A DNA stretch of 64,000 nt, from assembly GCF_024918955.1 (NCBI RefSeq), contig NZ_CP103423.1, positions 124,001-188,000 on the forward strand, given 5' to 3'. Under the pieces are notes generated by a model. It had not been told where the DNA came from, ran no database searches, and worked only from the letters and a program-made list of their open reading frames with translations. Positions within the stretch are counted from its first letter, which is position 1, and the number at the start of each line of letters is the position of its first letter. Positions 10,770-23,046 of this stretch are shown here, in pieces. The stretch comes from Mesomycoplasma molare (GTDB taxonomy: Bacteria; Bacillota_I; Bacilli_A; Mycoplasmatales; Metamycoplasmataceae). Both the position numbers and the translations under genes were made by a program.

Positions 10770-12518
10770 TTAGTTTATTAATTTAGGTTTAATGTTGAAA
10801 ATTTTTTGTAAAAATGTTTGTTTTGTTTGAGAACCATTATCAACAATTAATCCAAGCGCTAGTAATCCGAAAATTGAAGTAATTACTAGTATTCAAGCTA
10901 ATATATAGTTATATGAAGAAATTCACATTAATGCACCGAAGAATAAGTTTCAGTCAGCCATTCCTATGAAACCAGTAGCTACAGGTGATACTAGTGCAGA
11001 ATTATCGAATCCTGCTGAAACTGCTTTTGTAGCAAACGAAATTATTATAACTTCTAAGAAACCGATAATACCAGGTAAAAGCATTGCGGCTTTTCAACCA
11101 CCACTTGCATTTGCATACACTCCAAGTGAACCTGAGTTGAAAAATAAAGTTATAAATAATGGGACAGTTATATATACAAAGTTATTTCCAGGTATTCTAG
11201 AAATTGCGATTATTAACCCAACAGCAATAAATTGCCCTATAACTCCTGAGATAAATCCGAATGTTACAGAGTTAATAGAAAATCCATAAACTGCAGCAAC
11301 GTCTACTGCAACAACTGCTCCAGGGATAAGTTTTTCACTAATTCCGTGGAATGATTGTTGCAATTCTGTTATAAACATTCTTACCCCTGTTATTATAGCT
11401 AATAATGCAGCAACTATTTTTAAAGAACCACCAAAGATATTAAGTACAAAATTAGCCCCACCAAATGTGGTGTTTCAAACAGCGTATTGTGTTGTGAATT
11501 TGATTAAATCTTTTTCTATTACTTTAGAAGAATCAACAAATAGAAGAATTATAAATAATATTGCAAATAGAACTAAAATAATAACTGTTTGTGTAAAAAT
11601 ATTGTCTTCAAATATTTTCAAATAATTAGGTAATTTTTTATTTTCAGCTGAATCTTCTTTATTTCCGAAAAATCTACCTAATTTATATGTAGCAGCTATT
11701 GCAAGCATTTGTTGATGTCCTATTGCAAATCCTGCATTTTGTGTTACTTGATTTGTTCCTTTTATTGTAGCTGTAGAAGCAGTTGCTCAATATACACCTA
11801 AAAATACTCCTGAAATTGCAATAAGACCAATTTGTTCACCAGCTGAGATAGTACCATCAAATACTCTCATGTCTCTAAATAAAATTGCATAGAATATTGT
11901 TGCTACCACAGCGGCTTGTTGTAACATAACATGACCTGTTATCATTAAACTATTTGTATTGGTTATTTTTTTAGCTGCAACCATTAAAATGTTTACAAAA
12001 AAACCTAATAGAAATGCATAAGAAATTATTGAAGTATAATCACTACTAAATCCTATAGTTTCTTTAGCTACAGAAAAGAATGAAGTTCCGCTAGCGAGAG
12101 AAAAATAAGGATCTAAAGGTACAACACTTCCTCCCAATTTACTAATTCCATTAAATACAGGTCTTGCTAGACCAACCAATGTACCTGAACCTATTGTTAA
12201 TAATAGAAATCCGATCATTGTTTTTAACAGTCCTATTATAGATTGTCTTAATCCTCTTCCTAAAATTAAATATCCAATAAAAGTTAGTAAACCTAATAAG
12301 ATTGCAGGTTGTTTTAGAAAGTTATCTAAGTAAACTTTGTTTAATAAGAAAAGAAATGCATTTAAAAACGCTTTTCCGCTTCAAGGTTCGATACCTGAAT
12401 TAGGATTTGCTGTTTTAACCATAAGAGTAGTTAAAATAACTATTAAATTAATTAAAACAAAAATTGCTCATCCAACAATTAAACTAAGTTTTTTCTTTTT
12501 ATTTAATTGTTCAATCAT
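10770..12518 (-). CDS. ulaA: PTS EIIC component, ascorbate-specific type (UlaA/SgaT)
   Basis: 582 residues with 11-12 hydrophobic segments; the membrane channel that translocates L-ascorbate or a close analogue with phosphorylation. Family signatures include GRGLRQSIIGLLKTMIGFLLLTIGSG at residues 85-110, ISKLGGSVVPLDPYF, ITGHVMLQQAAVVA, GTNQVTQNAGFAIGHQQM, VRMFITELQQSFHGISEKLIPGAVVAVD and FISGVIGQF. It is longer than E. coli UlaA (about 465) owing to a central hydrophilic segment near residue 290 (GRFFGNKEDSAENKKLPNYL) and an extended C-terminal region. Starts 12 bases after the php stop, with an AGAGGAAAA ribosome-binding site. Confidence 0.93.
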
Positions 12519-12530
12519 TTTTCCTCTTTT

Positions 12531-13586
12531 TTATTTTACATTCAACTCTTTTTTAAGTTCTAACACACGAGGGTTAACTTTTGAAATATCGTATTTTCTT
12601 TTTTCATCAAAAGTCAATATTTCTCTTGGGTTATTTACAAGAATGTCTTGAATGGCTTCTTCGCTTACACCAACTTGTTTTAATAAAGGAATAAATCTAT
12701 CAAATAGATAACCTAAACCGAATGTTTGTTTCCCTTTTTCAATACCATAATGTCTTTGATAAAGAATTCTCCCTGCATCTAAAGCCATAGTAATGTGTTT
12801 TTGATAACCTTTGTCTACTAAATATTTAATATTTTCAGCTAAAGTTGCATCTGTATAATATTTAACTCTATCTGGTCCATCAAAGCAAAGTGTTACACCT
12901 AGTTCTTTAATTATTTTTTCATAATAGTATTTATCTGGGTTTTTATTTAAATGTGATAATTGAATTTTTCTTGGATTTGCACCAAAATCAATTAAGTGTT
13001 GTGCCGCTTCATACGCCATAGTTCCTAATTGTGTATGAACTAAAATAGGTGCTCCTGTTTCAATACTTGATCTTGCAGCCACTTCTAATGATTTCAATTC
13101 TAATCTATCAATTGCTGCGTATCCTGTTCCAGCTTTAATAATTCCAGCTTTTGATTTTGATCTTTTAACCACAGGTCCACTGTAGTTCATTTCATCCATA
13201 CCAATTTCAATTTCGGCTTTTACCATTTCTACAATATCATCTATAGGTGCAAGAGATAATCATGAAGCACCTTTATCATAAAATGCTGCTTTGTGAAAAC
13301 CGGTTGACATAATAATATTAGCTTTCCCTTTTAATTTTTCAGCGATTTCTAACATTTTATATACATCTCTACCAACATTAGGCGGATCCATTGTTACCAT
13401 AGTTTTCCCACCTTTAGCAATAAATTCGTCCATTTCTTTCAACGCTGCATCTACAGACATCATAACAAAGTCAGGATGTTCATGAGCTTCAGGTCCATAA
13501 TTTTTAATAAGGTGATCGTGACAATCAACAACTCCTAGTTCTTTAGGATCTATATCTCCTAAAACTGTTCTAGCAAATTTTTTCAT
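12531..13586 (-). CDS. php: Phosphotriesterase-family lactonase (phosphorylated sugar-acid lactonase)
   Basis: 351 residues, amidohydrolase barrel with a two-zinc site. Metal ligands visible: H23 and H25 (DCHDH), carbamylated K151 (AGIIKAG), H184 (ILVHTQLG), H212 (LSHLNK) and D270 (MALDAGR). Structural work that I recall on the Mycoplasma synoviae and M. agalactiae homologues gave hydrolysis of D-xylono- and L-arabino-1,4-lactone 5-phosphate, with phosphate held by Lys, Lys, Tyr, Arg and Tyr. Here K215, K242, Y243, R273 and Y276 occupy those positions with a constant offset of two, so the same activity is likely. First gene of the ula operon, with a strong GGAGG ribosome-binding site; no UlaG-type ascorbate-6-phosphate lactonase is present in the window. 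Confidence 0.88.
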
Positions 13587-13674
13587 ATTTCCTCCAATTT
13601 TTATACATAAATCATTTTACTATAAAAATTCAATAAAAGCCAAAATTATTATAAAAAATTCAATAATTATTTTT

Positions 13675-13710
13675 AAAATAGGAAAAAACACTATGTTTTT
13701 ACTATTTTTT
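13675..13710. promoter_or_regulatory. Inverted repeat in the divergent php/ruvA promoter region
   Basis: AAAATAG and CTATTTT arms flank inner AAAAAC and GTTTTT arms around a short loop (one mismatched position). It lies between the divergently read ula operon and ruvAB, with TATATAAA about 10 bases to its right. It could be an operator or a terminator; nothing else distinguishes these. Confidence 0.4.
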
Positions 13711-13762
13711 TTCTTTTTTATATAAAAAATGAACTTTTTTGAAATATTAATTGGAGGAAAAA

Positions 13763-14422
13763 ATGGAAATTTATATAACAGGAAAAATTGTTTCAAAAAA
13801 CAAAAACTATATTATCTTAGACAATAATGGTGTAGGTCATTTATTATATGTTGTAAACACAGATAATTTTATTAAAGGAGAAAATAGAAAAATATATATT
13901 TATCATTGAGAAAATGATTTTCAAAGAACAACGTATGGCTTTGAAAATTTTAGAGAAAGAATTTTATTTGAAGATTTAACAACAATTTCAGGAATAGGAC
14001 CCAAAACTGCATTAGTATTTCTAACAGAAGGATGAGAAAAAGGAATAAACTATATCGCAGAAGGAGACTGAGAAGAAATATCTAAATATCCTTATATTTC
14101 GCAAAAAATTGCTAGGCAAATAGTTTTTGAATTTCAAAATAAGTATAAAAAAATATTATTAAATTTAAAAACAAAAGATGAAAAAAATGAGAATTCGCCT
14201 TTTAAAGGTGAAATAGGTGAGTATTCCACATTTGAATCTACAGTAAAATTAGATAAAAAAGTAGCTAATGAATTAGAAGATACACTAAAAATTTTAGGCT
14301 TTAAAAAGAAACAAATAGACTATGCAATTTCAAGTTTAGAACCTAACGATAATTTAGAATTTTTAGTTGAAGAAGCTATAAAATTAATTTCAAATGCAAG
14401 AGAATTTAGAAATCAGGCCTAA
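13763..14422 (+). CDS. ruvA: Holliday junction branch migration protein RuvA
   Basis: 219 residues. RuvA tetramer binds Holliday junctions and loads RuvB. The N-terminal OB fold starts [21 protein letters not shown], followed by the helix-hairpin-helix motif [12 protein letters not shown] and a second, weaker HhH ([16 protein letters not shown]). A three-helix RuvB-binding domain closes the protein ([15 protein letters not shown]). Three or more UGA codons are Trp. GGAGG ribosome-binding site 6 bases upstream. Its last 29 bases overlap ruvB. Confidence 0.93.
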
Positions 14423-15344
14423 AAATTTTGAAGAATTTATAGGTCAAATAGAAGTTATTAAAACATTAAAAGTACTTATTAATTCAGCGCTAAAAAGAAA
14501 AAAACCGTTAGATCATATCTTATTTCATGGACCTCCAGGACTAGGTAAGACTACATTAACTAAAATTGTTGCTCAAGAAGTTAATTCACAAATAAAGTTT
14601 ATTCAAGGGGCTTTATTAGAGAAAAAATCAGACATTTTAGCAGTATTTGGTTCAATTCAAAAAAATGATATTGTTTTTATTGATGAAATTCACTCCATAA
14701 ATAAAAATGTTGAAGAATTATTATACAGTGCTATGGAAGAATATGTAGTTGATATTCAAATAGGGGTAGATGGAGAAAATAAAATAATGAGAATGAAATT
14801 GCCAGAATTTACTTTGATAGGTGCTACTACAATGTTTAATAAAATTAGCCAACCTTTAAAAGATAGATTTGGTTTTATAGCAAAATTAAAATTTTATTCC
14901 ATACCTGAAATGGTAAAAATTGCTTCAAATTCTATTAATAAATTAAATATTTTTATAGACACAAGCAATTTAGAATACATTGCAAAGTTTTCTAATTATA
15001 CTCCGAGAATTTTGAATAATATTTTAAAAAGAATAAGGGATTTTTTTCTTTTCGAAAAAACTACTAAAATAGATAAAAATTTAATTGATAGTACACTTAA
15101 AAATATCGGAATATATTACAACGGTTTATCAACTTTACATTTAGAATATCTTAATTTATTAGCAAATATTTTTAAACAAAAATCAGCCTCTCTGGATGTA
15201 TTATCGGGGATATTAAAGGAAAGTAAAGAAAATATATTAAAGAATATAGAGCCTAATTTATTAGAATTAAATCTAGTTGAAAAAACTAGCAAAGGAAGAA
15301 AAATAACAGAAAAAGGGGTGAACTATCTAAAAAAATACAATTAA
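14394..15344 (+). CDS. ruvB: Holliday junction helicase RuvB
   Basis: 316 residues, AAA+ motor of branch migration. Walker A GPPGLGKTT, Walker B VFIDEIHSI, sensor TLIGATT, arginine finger in LKDRFGF, and the C-terminal winged-helix domain ending EKGVNYLKKYN. The N-terminal [12 protein letters not shown] is diagnostic. Starts within ruvA. Confidence 0.96.
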   Translation: MQENLEIRPKNFEEFIGQIEVIKTLKVLINSALKRKKPLDHILFHGPPGLGKTTLTKIVAQEVNSQIKFIQGALLEKKSDILAVFGSIQKNDIVFIDEIHSINKNVEELLYSAMEEYVVDIQIGVDGENKIMRMKLPEFTLIGATTMFNKISQPLKDRFGFIAKLKFYSIPEMVKIASNSINKLNIFIDTSNLEYIAKFSNYTPRILNNILKRIRDFFLFEKTTKIDKNLIDSTLKNIGIYYNGLSTLHLEYLNLLANIFKQKSASLDVLSGILKESKENILKNIEPNLLELNLVEKTSKGRKITEKGVNYLKKYN

Positions 15345-15390
15345 ATTTACAATGAAAACAAAAAATTGTTTTATAATATTTTAATAAATT

Positions 15391-17991
15391 ATGAAGAGTT
15401 TTTTTAAGAAAATATTTAGTCCCAAAAATTGAAAAAGGTGATTTATTGCTTTTTTCACTTTTTCTTCTGTAATTAGCATAATTACACTGGGTTCAAATTT
15501 TTATGTTTCAAAAAACATTAATAAATCAATTGAATACGGAGGCGGAGCTGAAGTATTGGTTCAAGTTACTACTGATGAAAATGAAGTAAGTAGTGAAATA
15601 ATTAAAAGAGCGGATCAATCAATTTTTAATAGATTAACAGGGGGATCTGGTTTAAATGGAACGCAAGTTTCTATAGAAGGCGATGCTAGAATTAGAATTT
15701 CTAAAAGTGGAATATCGACTAATGAAGAAATTCAAGCTTTTACAAATGAAGTAATATCAAAGCAACACGTAATAATAACTGATATTAATAATAAACCTTT
15801 ATTTTTTAATGAAAAATTTGTTTCAGATTTAACATTAGATTTTAATGATTTAGATAGTTGAAAAGAAAATGATTATATTGCGCCTTTTGCACCAGGAGGA
15901 GCGAAGGATGAAATAGATTCTAATAATAGAAATTTAGTTTCTATAAAATTAAAAAATAAAGAAGCGCAATTAGAATGAACTAAAGCGACAGAATATATAT
16001 CTAAAAAACCAGCAGGACAAAATTTAATATTAGTTTGATTAAATTTAAAGGATTTAATAAATTTTGCTAAATCTAACTATGATATTGAATGAACTCATTC
16101 TAATTATAATCCGTATAATTTTGTTTATGTAAATGAAGATCCTAATCCAAAGACAGTAATGGATCAAAATAATCAAGCAACTATAATTCAACCTGTTTTA
16201 AAAGAATCTCAGTTTAATGCTAAAAATTATTTAATTTCTTCTGCTCAAGTGAACGAACCTTTATCTGGAGAATCTTTTGTTATTCAGGGGAATTTTACTT
16301 CAAGCGCAGCTAAGCAATTAGCGTTAAATATAAATTATGGTACTGATAATTATTCTTTAAAACTTCTTTCTTCATCTTTTGTACCTAAAGATTTAGGAGA
16401 AAATGCTTTTAATAGCGCAATAATTGCAGGTTTAGTTTCGGTTTTTATTATTTCCATTTTTATGATAGTTAATTATGGCTTACTAGGAGTAATATCTACT
16501 ATTTCATTAAGTTTATATATATTTTTAACTTTATTATTGTTTACGACGGTTCGAGGGGAATATTCTCCATCAACTATTGCTGCATTAATAATAGGGATAG
16601 GAATGTCTGTAGACGCTAACATTATTTCTTTTGAATTAATAAAAAAAGAAGTATATTTAGGTGCGAACGTTTTAAAAGCGAATAGTAAATCAAATAAATT
16701 TTCTTTTTCTACGATTTTAGACTCTAATGTTACAACGCTTCTTGTTGCTGTTATTTTATTTTTCTTTGGTACTAAAGACATCAAAGGATTTGCTATTACA
16801 TTAATTTTTTCTGTTATTTTTACTTTATTTGTTATGTTATTTTTTACAAAATGAATAACAACATTACTCATTAAAACTGGAGTTTTTGAAAATAATAAAT
16901 TATTATTAGGAGTAAGGAAAAAATATATTAGTTTATATTCTAGAGGATATACTCCTAAAATAGAAAGACCTAATTATTTATTATATAATAAATTTATTCA
17001 CTACATACCAATTGTTATTTTTGTTATTGGAATTATTGTATTTACAACTTTTAGCATAATAAATAAAGATATTTCTAAAGGAATGGATTTATCTTTAGAA
17101 TTTAGTGGTGGAACAAATATTTTAATAGAAACTAATAATAATGATTTTGATTTATTGAATCTAGAAAAATCTAAAAATATACAATTATTTTTAGAAAATA
17201 AAGGAATAATTAATAATAGTGGTCAAATTACCATACAAAAAATTGATCAAGAAAAAGATATTTATAATTTAGTAGTTAGAACAAATCAAAATATAACTGA
17301 ATTATTGTCAACTATAAATACAGAATTATCTAATAATTTTTCAAATATAAATATTATTACTTATAGTATATCTTCAGAAGAAGCTGAAAGTTTAGTTTCA
17401 AATGCTATTGTTTCTGTGTTAATTGCGCTTTTAATTGTTATACTTTATATAATTTTTAGAATGAAGTGAACATTCGCTATTTCTGCTATCATCTCTTTAT
17501 TACACAATGTAATTATTGTATTCTTGATTTTTGTTATTTTTAGATTAGAAATATCTCCAATTTTTATAGCAGCAATTTTATCTATAATTGGTTATTCGGT
17601 AAATGATACAATTGTGGTATTCGATAGAATTAAAGAAATATATAAAGAATTAGCTCATAAGGAAGTAAACGACTATGAGAGATTAAAATATATTGTAAAT
17701 AAAACTATAAAAGAAACAATAAAGAGATCAATTTATACATCTTTAACAACAATATTAACTATTTTAATTTTAATAATATTTAGAGATTCTACCGATTTAT
17801 ACTTTAATATAGCATTAGCTGTCGGTGTTTTATTCGGAACTTATTCTTCATTATTTATAGCAACTAATATTTGGTTATTAATAGAGACAAAGAGAAATAA
17901 ATTTAAAGCTCAAAGAATTAAAAAGAATTATTGAAATACAGAAAAAATAAAAGAGCAAACTTTCGCTGGTATAAATGATTTCGAAGTATAG
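15391..17991 (+). CDS. secDF: Protein translocase SecDF fusion
   Basis: 866 residues in one frame, SecD then SecF, which use the proton gradient to pull secreted and lipid-anchored proteins through SecYEG. SecD half: N-terminal TM (residues 16-40), periplasmic-type P1 domain, then a TM block with IGIGMSVDANIISFELIKKE (DANI motif). SecF half: FSGGTNILIET near residue 570 and IIGYSVNDTIVVFDRIKE. One open frame joins both halves; many UGA codons are Trp. TATAAT at 15372-15377 is only 13 bases before ATG and there is no ribosome-binding site, suggesting a leaderless mRNA. Length is at the long end of the family. Confidence 0.92.
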
Positions 17992-18000
17992 AAAGGTAAA

Positions 18001-19266
18001 ATGTTTAGAAAACCTAAGGGAACAAAAGATATTTACGGAAAAAATGCTTTCTTATTTAAAAAAGTGGAAAGTGCTTTTTTTAATGTTTTTAATTCTTGAA
18101 ATTATAAATATATAGAAACTCCAATTTTTGAAAGTTCAAATTTATTTAAAAGAACATCAGGTAATAGTTCTGATATTGTTAATAAAGAAATGTATTTGTT
18201 TAAAGACAAGTCTGAAAGAGAAATGGCGTTACGTCCAGAGGGCACAGCTCCGGTTGTAAGATCAATAATAGAAAATAAATTTTATTTAGAAAATGAAAAA
18301 TATGCTTATTTTGGACCAATGTTTAGGTATGAAAGACCTCAAAAAGGAAGATTTAGACAATTTTATCAAGCTGGTATTGAACATATTAATAAATCTAGCT
18401 ATTTAAATGATTTTGAAGTACTAACATTAGCAATAACTTTTCTGGAAAAGTTAAAAATAAAAGATTATGTTTTAGAAATAAATTATTTAGGAACAAAATC
18501 TAATAGAGAAAAATATTCAAATGAATTAAAAAAATATTTATTAAATTATAAAAAGTTATTAGAACCAGATTCAATAAATAGATTGGAATCAAATCCATTG
18601 AGAATTTTAGATGATAAAAAAGAACAAGAAAAAGACTTTATAAAGAAATCTCCTAAAATAATAGATTTTATAGACAAAGAACAATTAGCAAATTTTAATA
18701 ATTTAGTAAAAATGTTGGAAATGAACCAGATTCAATATAAAATTAATCCTTATTTAGTAAGAGGATTAGATTATTACGATGAATTGGTTTTTGAATTTGT
18801 ATCAAACTCTGAATCACTCGGTTCTAAAAGTACCATAATAGCCGGAGGAAGATATAACAATTTATTTACTGAATTGTCAGGTCCTAATTTATCAGCAATT
18901 GGTTTAGGTATTGGTGTAGAAAGAATAGCTGAAATATTGGAATTCAACAATTCATTTAAATTTGAAGAAAAAATTGATATTTACGTCGCGAGTTTTAATG
19001 AAGATGAATTATTAGTTAATAACTCTTTAATGTATCAACTAAGAAGACATAATATTAAAGTAGAAGGTAACAAAGAAATTTCTAAAATTTCTAAAATATT
19101 TAGCAAAGCTAATGCGCTTAATGCTAAATTTATTTTATTCAAAGAGAAAAATCAAGATAAAAACTCATTAACTTTAAAAAATACAAATACAAACCAAAAT
19201 AAGGAAATATCCATCATAAATTTTCAAGATTTTATAAAGGAAATACATAATGAAATTAGTAAATAA
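18001..19266 (+). CDS. hisS: Histidyl-tRNA synthetase
   Basis: 421 residues, class II synthetase. Starts MFRKPKGTKDIYG (typical GTKD), motif 2 PMFRYERPQKGRFRQFYQ, the His-binding RGLDYYDELVFEF, and motif 3 GLGIGVERI. The C-terminal anticodon domain is present but diverged. Ribosome-binding site AAAGG precedes the ATG. aspS starts within its last 17 bases, as in Bacillus-type hisS-aspS pairs. Confidence 0.96.
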
Positions 19267-20959
19267 TAATCAGTTAACCAAAAATAACATTGGAGAGAAA
19301 GTTTCTCTTTTTGGTTGAGTTCATAACATTAGAAAGTTTAAAGAATTTGCCTTTGTGGATCTAAGAGATCGCTGAGGGATTACACAGTTTATTTATAAAA
19401 CAAACGATTTAAAAATTCAATTAACTAAAGAAAGCGTAGTTAATGTTATAGGTATAGTTCGGGAAAGAAAAGAATATAACAAAGACCTAAAGACTGGTGA
19501 AATTGAGGTTATAGCAGAAGAAATCAAGTTATTATCTAAATCCAAAGAATTACCTTTTGAAATTAATGATAATATTAGTGTGTCCGAAGAGCTAAGGCTA
19601 AAATATCGTTATTTAGATTTAAGAAGAAATATTTTAAAAAATAATATAATTTTAAAACATAAAATATTTAAGCACTTAAGAGATTTCTTAGATAATGAAG
19701 AATTCATTGATATAGAAACGCCTATATTAGCTAAATCAACCCCAGAAGGAGCGAGAGACTTTTTAGTACCAACAAGAAATTATAAACATTTTTTTGCTCT
19801 CCCACAGTCTCCACAATTATTTAAACAAATATTAATGGCGGCAGGTTTTGAAAAATACTTTCAATTTGCTAAAGTTTTTAGAGATGAAGATTTAAGAAAA
19901 GATAGACAATATGAATTTTTTCAATTAGATATGGAAATGTCTTTTGTGGATGAAATAGATGTTCAAAATTTAGTTGAAAAAATGATGCAATATTTATTTA
20001 AAAAATTAGGAATAGATATAAAAATACCTTTTGAAAGAATGCAATATGACTATGCAATTGATAATTATGGAAGTGATAAACCTGATTTAAGGTACGAAAA
20101 TAAATTAATTAATGCAAATGTTTTAAATAATCCCAATGAATTTTTATTTAAAAATAGTACAACTAAAAGCATATTTTTAGACGATATAGAAATTTCAAAG
20201 AAAGAATTTAAATTTTTAGATGAAATAGTTCAAAAAAATAAAGGGAATAGGTTGCTATATTTAAACATTAAAGATGGGGAAATTATCAATTCATCTTTTA
20301 AAATAAGTGATTTTTCTCAAATAAAAAATTTTATTATAGACAATGAATTTTTAAATGGAACTTTATTTTTAGTTAATGATGAATATATGAATGTTTGTCA
20401 GTCATTAGGAGCATTAAGAGTAGAATTGAATTCATTATTCAAATTAGTTAATGAAAAAATATATAAATTTGCATGAATAGTTGACTGACCGATGTTTGAG
20501 TTTGACGAAGAAAATCAAAGATTTGTTGCAGCTCACCACCCTTTTACAATGTTTAAAGAAGAATCTTTAGAAACATTCGAAAAAGATCCTAAAAACGCTA
20601 GAGCTAAGGCATATGATTTAGTATTAAATGGTTTTGAAATTGCTGGCGGTTCTATAAGAATACATGATGCAGAACTTCAAAGAAAAATGTTTAAAACTAT
20701 TTCAATGTCATTAGAAAAAGCGCAAGAACAATTTGGTTTCTTTCTAAATTCTTTAGAATATGGAATTCCACCTCATGGAGGAATCGCTTTAGGTTTAGAT
20801 CGTTTAATAATGATACTAACTAACTCCGATTCTATAAGAGATGTTATACCATTCCCTGTAAATTCCAAAGGTATTAACTTAATGTTAGAATCCCCTTCTG
20901 AAGTTTCAAAAGAGCAATTAGATGAATATTATTTAGATATACAGAAAAAAACACATTAA
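19250..20959 (+). CDS. aspS: Aspartyl-tRNA synthetase
   Basis: 569 residues, class IIb. N-terminal OB anticodon-binding domain ([26 protein letters not shown] across residues 18-43), flipping loop, motif 1 [18 protein letters not shown], motif 2 [21 protein letters not shown], the bacterial GAD insertion (residues about 280-400) and motif 3 [10 protein letters not shown]. The discriminating form is the bacterial AspRS, but the organism also needs to be checked for the GatCAB route. Ends 20 bases before a terminator. Confidence 0.96.
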
Positions 20960-20979
20960 TTAGTTTTATAACTATATAT

Positions 20980-21005
20980 ACGCCTATATAAAGGCGTTTT
21001 TTTAT
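20980..21005 (+). terminator. Intrinsic terminator after aspS
   Basis: ACGCCT (20980-20985), 6-base loop, AGGCGT (20992-20997), then seven T. Confidence 0.85.
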
Positions 21006-21130
21006 TTACAAATAAATTATCAAATACATTTTAATATAAATAATACAACATGAAAATTAAAAATTATTCATATTTATTATTAAAAATCAAAAATTTTAAT
21101 ATTTTTTTAAAAAAAATGAATAAATAGTTG

Positions 21131-21447
21131 TATAATAAAAATGGTCGAAAGACCAATTATTAAGTTTTAAACATTAAAATATATTGTTTTTTAAGTAATT
21201 AGTTAATTTTAATTTATTATATTTTTATTTCGTTATTATATTATTATAGTCGCTTATTTCAATATTTTATTTTTATATACAAGCATTTTTTTAATAATTT
21301 GTCTCCCCTTTCTTATTTTATAATTATTTAAATTATTGATTTCATGTGAGACTACAATTATCAATTGTTTATCTCCTTTTTATGTTCATTGTTTATAATT
21401 TTATGAATAACTAATAAAAACAGAAAGCAGTCTTATAGACTGTTTTT
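21131..21447 (+). ncRNA. Candidate small RNA gene ending in an orphan terminator
   Basis: The roughly 510-base gap between aspS and eno has no credible ORF. It has TATAAT at 21131-21136, then a perfect GGTC-GAAA-GACC hairpin (GNRA loop) about 7 bases downstream, and ends with an intrinsic terminator CAGTCT-TAT-AGACTG-TTTTTT (21427-21446) that has no gene to terminate. A GTCTC/GAGAC pair (21301, 21348) could close a long-range helix. No match to tRNA, tmRNA, RNase P RNA or SRP RNA consensus segments could be seen. A leader of eno is unlikely because the terminator precedes the eno promoter. Confidence 0.3.
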
Positions 21448-21448
21448 T
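21427..21448 (+). terminator. Orphan intrinsic terminator upstream of eno
   Basis: CAGTCT / AGACTG with a TAT loop and six T. No ORF ends within 400 bases upstream on the plus strand. Confidence 0.75.
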
Positions 21449-21463
21449 CATTTCTTTTTTTAG

Positions 21464-22893
<1,430 letters not shown>

Positions 22894-22911
22894 TTTTAAA
22901 TCGTTTTTTCT

Positions 22912-22940
22912 AAAAAAGTCTTGTAATGAGGCTTTTTTTC
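22912..22940 (+). terminator. Intrinsic terminator after eno
   Basis: AAAAAGTCT pairs with AGGCTTTTT (one G-T) around a 7-base loop, then T residues. Confidence 0.75.
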
Positions 22941-22992
22941 GTTTTTAAATTTCTATTTTATGATAAAATTTAAAAGCAATATTTAGATTGCC

Positions 22993-23024
22993 TTAGTGGG
23001 AGATTTATTCGTTAGTACCACCAA
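22993..23024 (+). promoter_or_regulatory. L1-binding ribosomal protein leader of rplK-rplA
   Basis: The transcript has TTAGTGGGAG, a 12-base apical part, then GTACCACCAAG. CTTAGTGG pairs with CCACCAAG (one mismatch), and the internal GGGAG opposite GUACC reproduces the L1 site of 23S rRNA helix 76-77 (GUGGGAG ... AUACCAC). L1 is known to repress the L11-L1 operon through such a mimic. It ends about 23 bases before the rplK ATG. A TATGAT -10 lies at 22959-22964. Confidence 0.7.
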
Positions 23025-23046
23025 GAGAAGAAAGGATGCTCGCAAA

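Noticed and set aside
21140-21165. GGTCGAAAGACC hairpin as part of a tRNA or rRNA gene
   Set aside because: No acceptor, T-arm or other cloverleaf parts around it; no tRNA gene was seen anywhere in the window.
22996-23046. GTG start for rplK 51 bases upstream of the ATG
   Set aside because: The added residues match no L11 and the GTG lies inside the L1-binding stem; ATG 23047 has a ribosome-binding site and the family N-terminus.
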